A stretch of DNA of 15,983 nucleotides. It comes from Phellopilus nigrolimitatus (Eukaryota; Basidiomycota; Agaricomycetes; Hymenochaetales; Hymenochaetaceae). Every line of letters begins with the position of its first letter. Position 1 is the stretch's first letter. Where the stretch lies: positions 1 through 15,983 of the forward strand of contig JAJOHG010000512.1 of assembly GCA_021029095.1 (NCBI GenBank). Reading direction: 5' to 3'. Under the pieces are notes generated by a model. It was not told the DNA's origin, did not search any database, and saw nothing but the letters and a program-made list of their open reading frames with translations. Shown here one piece after another: positions 1 to 8,978 of this stretch. The position numbers were made by a program, and so were the translations under genes.

Positions 1-2052
1 AAACATCATCCTCATTCACCTCGTTGTTTCTCTATGCCGTTGGCCGTTTGTATTCTCCCTCCCTTTCCATTATTACTTCGCTTTCGTTTTTCTCGGCTTC
101 TTGATTTCCGCTCGCGGCTCCTAACTGTTTCTTTTCGCTTCTTCTCTCCGTCCTTTTTTTGACTCGCGGAATTATTGATATCGAAATGCTGAGTACAAAG
201 TCCATGGTCTTGTTCACACCCGTAATTCCTGCTATTCCTACTTTCCTGCCACTTCATACATTATCCCCGTTCATAGTGCCGTCTCCTCACCTCTACTTGG
301 GCCTCTGCGTCGCGCGGAATGTCTGCTATCTCTCCCGCTTCACCTTTGTTCCTTCGTGTTTCTGCTGATTCATGTTCTTCCATGCGCATCCTCTCTCGTC
401 CTGTCCTGTACTTGTGTCCTGGTATCTGTAGTGGTCGTCCTCGGTGATACATAATTTTGGATGAAAATAAAACTGTTGAAAAGCTATTGAGTGCGCAAGA
501 GAACAAACAAGCGGCTACGTCTAATACCGGTAAAGTCAAGGAGCAGATAGGACTTGAAACAAATGTACGTGCAGATACCAGCATGTGTTCCGAGCACTTG
601 GAAGCTTTTTCAAATTTAATACAACCAAAAGCAACTCCGGGCCGTAATCGTCGCCTTGCCCTTGCGACGTTTTTTTACGTAGGTGCTGTCCGTCTCTCCT
701 GACGTTCCAGATATCACAAGAGCAGCCCAGTCCACATGATTCGCAGCTACAGGGGGCTATGACATTGAATATCGATCCTTCATGCTACGTTCTATGGAAC
801 TTTCCGCCTTCGGATGGGCATAAATCACCGATCAGGCTTGACCAACCGCAGAAAACAAGATTCTGGAGGCGGCGAGTTGAACACAAGACGTGTGGATTCT
901 CGGATGCGGCCGACGATCCTGGGTCGTCTTCGAAATTAATGCCCGAGAATATCGCACTTGTACGCATCTGTGAATGCCTCCATGATTAGCTGGACGCCAA
1001 GAATACAAGAGGAGGCCGTTGCGTGGATGGTGTGCTTTTGTTGAGCGTGAACGACTGTAAGTGCACGATGTCGACGACCGGGGGCAGTACATTGAGAGTT
1101 TAGGTCCGGCAACAAGCTGAATAGCCTCTTCGTGCGCATGCCCAAAACGCATCGGAGATGTGGATCGAGCCGGCGTAGGAAGGAAGACAAGCTTAGTTTC
1201 TTGATGAAGACGACGGTGCAAATGAGGCCAGTATAAAGCCGGGGAACTCATTAGCTCGCTCCCTCGAGGACTCACGAGCTTCCAAGAGCGTAGTGGTGGC
1301 TACCGTTATCAGGCCGCAATCTTCGGAAATAAGGCTGCTTTGAAAATACCTGAACGTCCTCTAGACCAGAACCTTGGGCATCAGTACTGAGTATCCGGTT
1401 CATAGTACCTTTTGCGCTAGCTGCCACTCACGGCAGTTAGCGTGATGAGGCTCGTGATCCCCGAAGGCGCATGGCGTCAGAGCGCGCAGGACAGGCGGAA
1501 ATTTCGTTGGCTGATACCGGTGTGAACAAAAGTCGCTGAAATGTCTTCAAGCCGGTAGATCTGGCAAACGATCTCAGGATAAAAACGAGAGAACAAGCCT
1601 TTCCATCGCGGCATCGATCCATAGTTCTTGAAGACCTTGATATTCCCCTCAATAGTACTACTGCTTTTCCTGAAGGTCCGAATACCGTATAACGAGACAT
1701 AAGCTCGCTTCTGAAACTAAATGGAAGTTTCAGACCACGGGTACTGGTTTCTGCGGTTGTCAAGATAGTTCGGCCGTCGTCCATTGTCCTCGCCGCGGGG
1801 AGACTATACGGTTTTTTGTTAGGGTAGAATGTCATACTCCACAAAATTATATATCATATACAATACGCACCTTTAGTAGGAAATAAGGGTGAACAATAAC
1901 TGGAGCTCCATACGTCGTCGTCGCTCGAGAGGTTTGTTTCGAAATTGGATTGTCCAGCTAATCCCGCCCTGTGTTCATCTTGTCTCTTCGTTTCTGGCTA
2001 ATTCAACGCCGCTACGATTAAGTTTTTCGTTAGGATTCTTGAATCGGTGCAT

Positions 2053-2096
2053 CGGATTTGTTCATTTTGCAGGTCGGATTTGTTCGTTTCGTAGGT
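2053..2096. repeat. Two-copy 22-bp tandem duplication
   Basis: Two head-to-tail 22-base units, 2053-2074 and 2075-2096, both starting CGGATTTGTTC and ending AGGT. They differ at three positions and all three differences are transitions. No coding context is recognised. This is probably a small replication-slippage duplication that has since diverged. Confidence 0.7.
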
Positions 2097-3316
2097 ATCA
2101 GCTGACAAATAAGCGGACCTCCAATATCCCGAAATGAGCCCTCGGCCGATCGACAAATTGAACAAGCACTGACGGTGACTTGAGGCTCCTGGAACATTGC
2201 TATGTGATCGTTTCATTCTGAAGAATAGTGTCTTCCACTTACTATGTTCTCGACACGAATATCTTGACCTCTCAATATGTTATGTCTTGACCGTATGCCG
2301 CAGACTCTTATTCGACAGTTATGATCAGGTTTCTTCTTTCGCCGCCAAGAAGAAAGAAGACCGAAAACTCGCCGCTCTACGTCCATAGGCTCTTCAAGTG
2401 CGCTCGCATACCATCTACTACTATGTCGGGCGTGGGACTTCGCAATGCCTTACTTCTTTTATCTGAAACTCGGTGGAAAGGCGGTATATCGTCTTGGAAA
2501 TTCATGGAGATTCGGCATGATCTGGGAACTTGGTCTGAGAGTATCAGGCCCTTGAGCTCACACATGTACGGTTGCTTTTCGGTGAGATCACGGAGTTCTA
2601 CTTAGTACCGACATAGACCTGGACTTAGTGCTTACCTAGGTGCGGAATGAAAGCAGTTGTAATTTCTCAATACTGACTCGTTGCCGATCGGATTTTTCAT
2701 AGTTGTTATCGAACCAGAGAATTATCGACGCGCTACGAGATTCAGCAAAAACGTCTGGCGTCCAGGCCACGTTTTTGCTGGCTCCCTTCAAAGCAGAGAT
2801 ACGGAATCGAGTCGTTTGTCCCTATGCCCAATGTGCGTGGTGATAATGCGCATGGTTTCTCTTATGGTTTCTCAGAGGCAGCAGTGGTAAAGTTGCTTAC
2901 ATGAAACTTCTGAAACATTTTCAGCGAGAACAACGTGTACAAGCATAGAAACTAGCATCCTTTACATGATCCTCTTAGTGACTGCACTTATTCCTTCCTG
3001 TTTACGTCTAGATGAGTCACCTACCGATCCGTACGGCAGGTCTATGGGTTTCTAAGGTAAGAGAGAGCCGATAAGCTTAAGCATCCCGTTGTGAGCTTTC
3101 CTTCGCCTGTCGATAGACTGTTGACGACAAATCAACTCATGCAATGAGATACCGGTAGGTAAGTTGTATCCTATACTCGTAACCAATTCTCTCTTCCTCG
3201 GGAAGGCGTAAGCCGCCTTCTATGTCCTTTTTCGCAATACCGTTGCTGATTCCCTTCATAATTCTACTCTTGCCGTAAACTGCGACAGTCTTAGCTATTT
3301 ATCTGACATTACTATG

Positions 3317-3345
3317 TGAAACCTGTGCGAGTCACACAGGTTTCA
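3317..3345. repeat. Perfect 11-bp inverted repeat (hairpin)
   Basis: TGAAACCTGTG at 3317-3327 is followed after 7 bases (3328-3334) by its exact reverse complement at 3335-3345. The arms could form an 11-bp stem with a 7-base loop, or be a palindromic protein-binding site. It is not followed by a T run that would suggest a terminator of bacterial type. It lies about 530 bases upstream of the ATG of the transcription factor gene, so a regulatory role is possible but not shown. Confidence 0.6.
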
Positions 3346-3633
3346 GGCTGCAGTGTATAAAGCCCTATTTCTTGTAGGTACATTCTCTAATAAGTTCAAA
3401 TTCCCGACACATGCGAAGTTTCGTACGCCGACAGACGTCGTATGGCTCCGCTTCTGTGCCATCATTTGCTATGACAAACAATATGATAGCTCCGCCAGAA
3501 GGTCCCAGGTACCATATCAAACCTTCATAGAATCTTTGCGGTCCGACTTGGTTGGACGATGATTCATGTCCGCGATAGCAGGGCATGATCCCAAAATAAT
3601 GGCGATGCTGGCTTTGAAAACACCATGAATTGC

Positions 3634-3646
3634 TTTTTTTTTTTTT
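3634..3646 (+). repeat. T13 homopolymer in the upstream region of the transcription factor
   Basis: Thirteen consecutive T residues, about 230 bases before the ATG at 3877. Poly(dA:dT) tracts in fungal promoters commonly exclude nucleosomes. Whether this one does is inference from position only. Confidence 0.45.
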
Positions 3647-3876
3647 ACTCGAGGAAAACGAGCAAAAGCGGTGTATATACCCGTGTTATCTACTATGTAC
3701 AGTATTTAGACATTAATCTGTTTATCAGATTGAAAGACGTGGTATGCGCTAAGCGGGTTTACCACGTGGGATTGCAGTGCAGCATTCTCAACGCTGAGGC
3801 TGTGTCGCGAAAGTCATGACCTACAATAGAGTTGCTTGGCCCGCTTAGACGTTCAAACACTCCATCCAAATCCACC

Positions 3877-6800
3877 ATGCCCCCGCTCGGAAGGAGTGCG
3901 TCTGAAGCGCGGAAAGGAAAGGATCGAGAGAGCATAGAGCTCAGAAGGGCAAGAAGCGAGGTTGGGTGTTCTGAGTGCAGACGGTATGTCCGATCGTTGT
4001 TTCATCGCAGATAGCCCTGGAAACCCCTCTTACTAAACTTTCATGCTTGCAGTTTGAAGTTGAGGTGCGATAAATCGGTGCGTATTTATACATTTATCCT
4101 ATTTTTAACCAGTTCATACTCGCTACTCCTGGGAAGAGAGTTATTTTCTTTTCGGACCGTCACCTGGCTTACTGACGCACGCGTCGACTTATAGATCCCA
4201 TGCAACGCGTGCACGAAAAGAGGGTGCCAGATCATCTGTTCGAATGGTATGTGCTGAGTCTCCAGAAGTCAGATGCCGAAGAGTATCTTTTAACTGGTCT
4301 GACTCGTTACCAAATTAAAGGCACTTTATCTTCTGGTCAGGAATCTAGGTGTGCAACTTTGGATTGTTCGCGTCTGTCATCCGCGCTTCATCTCCCATTC
4401 AGGTTCATACCTATAGATACCAAAAATGTACATCGCAAGTTGTTAGAGATGAGCAAACGCATCAGCCAACTTGAGGATGCCCTGAAGATTTCGCACGCAG
4501 CTATCTCAAATGCGCAGCATCCTTTACTATCGGCAGAGCTGCTCAAGATGAAGGCTGGTATATCTCCTCACCATAACAATGAAAAATGGGACAACGCAGT
4601 CGGTGACGAGCTAGATAAGGATATCATGAGCTCTTTTGGAGATTTGACAGTCACGGAGCGAGATGGTGGCGGAGACGTATGTCGCTTCTGCATTTTTCAT
4701 ATCGAGAACTGACATGAAAGAAATTCCAGGCATTTCTTGTTGTAAGCTTACCATAGAAACACATCTACTTACTAAATCTCATTCAGACTACAGCAGCACA
4801 TTGATCGGGATCCTCCGGCTCCCCCTGAGGACTCGGACGCCCAGTCTCAGCCTGCCTTGCCGTTCCAAGTATCTCATCTCAGCCGAAGCTTCCCATTCGG
4901 TCCTAGATACCTCCCCAAACTCGAAATACAGCAGCTGATAGAGATGCGCCTTCCACTGTCCAATCGCGCGTCTTCGCTCTGCGAGTCCTATTTGGAGAGT
5001 ATCTCGTGGTGGATTCGTCCCATCGACCGCAGCCAGCTTCTAGAGGAGCTCATGCCTACCGTATATGGAAATCGGCGCGCGTCCTCCTCGATGCACGCGT
5101 CTGGGTCGGGTGAAGGGCAGAAAAAAACGGATCCGCACGACCTCGCAGCGTTGTTGATGGTATTCGCGATCGGTGCGGTAGGCGATTTCACACTCTCGCC
5201 CAACAATGAAGAGGCAGAACTGTATTACCACCTTAGTCGCTCTGCACTCTGCCTAAATCCAGTATTCGATGGTGCTAGCTTGGCTTCAGTGCAGACGATA
5301 GCCCTTATGGGCGCGTATGATATGTTTTCATTTCGTAAGAAGTCGCTCGAGTCCACATGGAAGGTCTTAAACTTCGGGATGACCCTGGCAACCAGTGTAT
5401 GTATATATTCCCAAGATTGGAACTTCGCTGATTAACATTTAATTTAGATAGGGCTGCGTAAGTCATCTATCGCGAGATAAGAAGAAGATGATTTATGATT
5501 TTATTTCAAACTTTAGATCGAGATCCTACGCATTGGAAATTTGAGCCCAAAATGATCCAGCGCAGGAGGACTGTGTTCTGGGAACTGAGGAACTTAGATG
5601 CGTGGAAGGTGCGTCTTCTGCAAGTTAGTTTTTCCATAACAATGCATGTAACTCAATCGATAGTCAGTCCCTTGCTTCAGGAAGGCCTTCAACGATTGCT
5701 CCAGATGATGTCGACTGCGAGCTGCCCATTGATTCTGATGCCACATTGGACGAGGAAGGAAAAGAAGTCCCCAGCTGTGCGCAGATTTTCTTCTCCGAGT
5801 CCTTTGCTATCGCAGCCTATCTCATATGGCGAAATAGTCTGGCGATGGAAGCATCTTTTCCTCCGGGATGTGCTGAGCAAAATCGCCCAGAAACTTTGCT
5901 CTGCAAAGCCTCTTAAATACTCAGAGATACTAGAGCTGGACCAGACTCTGCGGGAATTCGGACCCATACACCTTTGCGATCAAGTAGCCTCAGCGATCGG
6001 AAATCGTGGGTATTCTGGCTCCGAGGGCACAAGAGCGTATTTGCAGCAATACTTGCTGAGCTTGCTAAAAGACATGGGTATTGCTACTTTATCTCTCTAC
6101 CTCATCCTATTTTCTCGAACATTACACCTAACGACTTTTGCTTTTTTATGCTTTCGATGTGCAGCTCTTCAATTCCTGCATCGCAATTTCTTCGCGCGCG
6201 CTTTGCTCGAGAACCCTGCAAATCCGATGCAAAGCGCGTTCGCGCCATCCTTCATCGCCGCGTACAACAGCGCGTACTCGTTGTTGCATGTCATACGCGA
6301 GCATTTCGATGTTATTTCGCATGTGATGTTGCGTTACTGGTCCGCTTGGACGCATTCCCTAACAGCTTGTGTTCGTGTCGTATCCCTACATCCCCGTATT
6401 CTGGAGAGCTTTCAAGTAAAGAGAGTGGCTAGCTGACATAGTGCAATTGACAGGTTATCATAGGCTCTGTCGCGGCTAGAGCTCCATCCTCGGATTTGGC
6501 TCCGCGAGCATACGTCGAACTCCTCCTTTCGTTAGACGTGTTTGCAAAAGCGCAGATGCACCCTGCAGTGCGGAGCGGGCTGGTGAGTTTCTAACGTCTT
6601 TATAGTTATGACACAGTGATCATACTGTTAAACAAAACCTTTCGTGAAATGCTAGCCCGTTCTTCAGCGTCTGCGCGAAAGAGCGTACCGGGCACTTGTC
6701 GGTGCCGGGATCGATCCCGACTCGATTCCGCGAGATACGGCATCTCCAGGGAGGCACAATGGGCAGACCAACGAACCAAGCAACACGAGCACTTCAAAAA

Positions 6801-7645
6801 CAAATGCATCTGCACCCATCACATCCACATCCTCACCCTTTTACACATTCAGTAGCACCCCACGTACAAACCCTGCGCCTTCACCGACACACGCTCAGCC
6901 GTACGCTGGTCCTGTTGCGGGGTACACTGCCGCGCCGTCCTCCGCAACTTACCCAAGTCTCGCGTCCGGTATCGATCACGGTCTAGCTGGGTACGCTAAC
7001 TACCACCCCGGGCAGGGCATAGGCACGGTCGGGAGTGGGTATGTATACGATGGCCTTGTCGGAAGCGGGAGTCAATTACTTTCGTCGGGGTCGATGCAGC
7101 CGCACCCAGGATCTCGCTCATTGCATCCTCATCCTCATTCCGCGCCGGGCACGTTTGCAGGCTCCTCTTCGCCCTTCACTCTCCAGCCGCAGGGCGCAGC
7201 ATCGAGCTCGAGCTCGAGCTCGCTGCAAGATGCAAGTGGTACAAATGCCGACGCCAGTGCTAGTCCGGGTGTAGGCACCAGCACCGGCATGCATCGCACA
7301 GGTCTGGGTTACGCGCATGCGTTTAATGTACAAGAGCCTGACTTCGCGGCGCTCATGGAGCTGGGTGCGCCGAGCTCGAGTGGGAGCGCGAGCTCGGGAT
7401 CCCCGGAGTACCTCTGGGGCGCGCAATCCAACCAAGCTACCGAGGAAAGCAACGTGGATGGCAGTGCCCATCCAGGGGTGGCCAAGGCAGGAGGAAGCTT
7501 CGATCTTGACGACCTCTTACAGCAAATGAACGTACCTCTTCAGATGAGCGAGGTCGAGGCGAATCTAGGCCCCGGGGCGTGGGATTCAGTCATGCAGGAT
7601 TTCACAGCCAGTGGGCAGGCCTCTGGACACGTTTACGAGTTTTAA
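3877..7645 (+). CDS. Zn2Cys6 transcription factor with fungal_trans domain
   Basis: Nuclear sequence-specific DNA-binding regulator; target genes unknown. My model has 14 exons: 3877-3983, 4053-4077, 4195-4246, 4321-4348, 4403-4676, 4730-4741, 4794-5396, 5448-5457, 5517-5608, 5668-5776, 5838-6077, 6165-6370, 6454-6582, 6656-7645, giving 958 aa with all phases consistent. Domains in order: Zn2Cys6 cluster at residues 31-59; a coiled-coil-like dimerisation segment (about 78-105, HRKLLEMSKRISQLEDAL); the fungal_trans (PF04082-type) middle domain, recognised by IGLHRDPTHWKFEP (368-381), RRRTVFWEL, DAWKSLASGRPS (398-409), VDCELP and FWRWKHLFLRDVLSK; then a Ser/Pro/Gly/His-rich tail from about residue 645. 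The start ATG sits in CCACCATGC, a good fungal context, and is the first in-frame ATG of exon 1. Weak points: exon 6 (12 bases, AFLV) and the acceptor at 4793; the donor at 6371 (GTTCGT), where 6380 (GTATCC) would also keep frame. The family is certain, the orthologue is not; basidiomycete developmental regulators of this class exist, but I cannot assign one. Confidence 0.9.
3967..4239 (+). other. Zn2Cys6 binuclear zinc cluster, split over three exons
   Basis: Translated across two introns (3984-4052 and 4078-4194) the segment reads CSECRRLKLRCDKS then IPCNACTKRGCQIIC. Cysteines fall at residues 31, 34, 41, 47, 50 and 59, that is C-x2-C-x6-C-x5-C-x2-C-x8-C, the pattern that binds two zinc ions in fungal activators of the Gal4 class. 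An extra cysteine at 55 is also present. The basic residues R35, R36, K38 and R40 between the second and third cysteines are the usual DNA-contact helix. Exon 2 (25 bases) encodes only the middle of this helix. Confidence 0.93.
7204..7222 (+). repeat. GAGCTC hexamer repeat encoding a serine run
   Basis: Three perfect GAGCTC units lie in tandem at 7204-7221 and are read in the AGC/TCG frame as a run of seven serines within the tail of the transcription factor. Related GAGCTC copies recur at about 7371 and 7391, again encoding serine runs. The simple-sequence DNA explains why the tail is low in complexity and probably variable in length between strains. Confidence 0.75.
7334..7528 (+). other. 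Candidate acidic-hydrophobic activation segments of the transcription factor
   Basis: Two short stretches stand out of the Ser/Gly-rich tail: EPDFAALMEL (7334-7363) and FDLDDLLQQM (7499-7528). Both mix acidic residues with bulky hydrophobics, the composition of acidic transactivation domains such as that of VP16. That these contact the transcription machinery is inference from composition. Confidence 0.45.
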
Positions 7646-8978
7646 CAGGCCTGAACACGGCTGAATGTCCAGTGAGTTATTAACAAACAGGGGGAATGTT
7701 CATTAGATTATGCGGTGCCTGTAATCCGACCCGATTTTGTTTTCAGGCTCGTACACACTTGAGCGAGCGGGCAACGATCCCGGGTGAAGATCGGTTGTCT
7801 GGAGCAAAATTCATAAAGACTACTATATGTTCTATAAGAATCATCGAAACGTCAGGTTTCCGCGCGCGGGAGGCCGTACCCCCCGCCGTAGAACATGCCT
7901 TAGAACTTGAGGTACGGCGATAAGCACGCAATAACGACGTTCGATACAACTGGCGGCTGCGACCCTTGAGTGTGATACAGAACTGCGGTCGGTATGGTTT
8001 CCATTGGCACCCAGCTGCAATCACGTCTGGAGAAACGTATGTCATGGTTCGGCTAACATTTGGAACACTCGGCAGAATTTGGAATATTACCAATACTACC
8101 ATATTCGGTCCCAGTGAACTTCAAGTTATATTTCGCTCCTGCAATCGCTGCAACTCGCCTTTGACAAACAACTGAGAGGGGCTACGTAATATGAACGAGA
8201 GCCAACCACATGGTATTTTCTCATCAATGCGCATTCGAAAATTTATATAGACATAGTTTTCGATTGTAATTCCGATTTTTTTTCCCATTAAGAAGGAGCC
8301 TTGTCAGCAAACTGATTTATGTGCACGTGTCGGCAGGCTCGGCAGTTGTGATTTGATGATCGGGACGTCACTGGATTCTGGCCCAGTTCTAGCGTTCTTC
8401 TCTCACGAGCTCATCGCTTATTGAATATCCTAACTACGACTGAACCAGTGCCAGTCGCAGTAAAATTCATCAAGTGTACAATTTGCTAAATCTTCCTGGG
8501 CGTGGGCGCTGACCTGTAATGTCCAATTATTTCTCACACGCATCTGCAACCCAAAGCTCGAAGGCGAAGAAAAACCCCACTTTACTCGGTAGTGGATAAG
8601 GCTAGCATCCAATAGAAGCTTCTAAAGCGGTTTCTGTGCTGGCGATCCATCGTGGCCATTCACAGGGTGAGATGATTTTCGGACTACTTACTGGTAAAGT
8701 CTTTATGACAAGCGGATCGGCATCAGTTCGTCGGGGTGGGAGTCCCGATCTTCGAATGCCCGCGCGGTCTACGGATCTTTCGTTCTTGCCCACCTTTCTA
8801 CCATAGACAAGTCTTTAATTGCTTGCATTCATCGTTCTTTCGCCCACCTCTTTCTTCGTCTCTCTCTGTAGGGCTCGTCGGGAAAAGTATCTGTCTTGAA
8901 TCCGTGGGCAAGGACTTACGACCCTGGAGGATAGTAGCCCTTCGTGCGGGGCATCGCTCACGCACACTGGTGGTCAAT
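7646..8978. other. Intergenic region between transcription factor and DUF6533 gene
   Basis: I see no gene here. Open frames on both strands (for example 7743-8102 on the minus strand, 119 codons) match nothing known and have no partner exons. There is no clear AATAAA in the first 150 bases after the stop at 7645. An A/T-rich patch with a TATATA-like core lies at about 8238-8250, a T run at about 8277-8284 and a CACGTG palindrome at 8324-8329. The last 150 bases form the promoter and leader of the downstream gene. Confidence 0.6.
8830..8870 (+). promoter_or_regulatory. CT-rich promoter tract of the DUF6533 gene
   Basis: An almost pure pyrimidine stretch of TTTC, CCTC and TCTCTCT about 110 to 150 bases before the ATG at 8979. 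CT-rich tracts on the coding strand just upstream of the transcription start are a common feature of filamentous fungal genes without a strong TATA box. The transcription start itself cannot be placed from sequence. Confidence 0.45.

Larger units (their letters stand above)
1..3876. other. Gene-poor region upstream of the transcription factor
   Basis: No gene could be supported in this stretch. Bases 1 to about 450 are rich in C and T on the + strand (for example 50-160), which in fungi is typical of 5' or 3' flanks; open frames there on the other strand are only low-complexity Lys/Glu/Arg/Ser runs. From about 450 to 3830 the composition is even and open frames on either strand are short (147 codons at most). 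Their translations match no family I know, and I could not chain them into one product with GT-AG introns. Structure noticed here: a 22-bp tandem duplication (2053-2096), an 11-bp inverted repeat (3317-3345) and a T13 run (3634-3646). The last few hundred bases must hold the promoter and 5' UTR of the gene starting at 3877, but I see no clear TATA box. Confidence 0.6.

Noticed and set aside
457..702. 81-codon + strand ORF
   Set aside because: It starts with TTG; the ATG at 461 is in another frame that stops early. No known domain and no supporting partner exons.
832..1275. 147-codon minus-strand ORF (with overlapping 936-1190)
   Set aside because: The translation is rich in Ser, Arg and His with no family motif, and no neighbouring exons with matching phase were found. 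Two overlapping minus-strand frames open in the same place point to composition rather than coding.
1437..1844. Minus-strand ORF of 135 codons and a second minus-strand frame (about 1477-1719) with protein-like sequence
   Set aside because: The second frame (containing KVFKNYGSMPRWKGLF) looked plausible and has a TTTCAG acceptor-like site ahead of it, but I recognise no family and could not link it to other exons.
5767..5815. Intron with donor at 5767 (GTCCCC) and acceptor at 5815 in the transcription factor
   Set aside because: It keeps the frame, but the donor is poor and the product lacks the conserved VPSFWRWKH. The intron 5777-5837 (GTGCGC...ATAG) restores that motif exactly.
7743..8102. 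119-codon minus-strand ORF between the first two genes
   Set aside because: No recognisable motif, no promoter-like tract in the right orientation, and a composition like the surrounding intergenic DNA.
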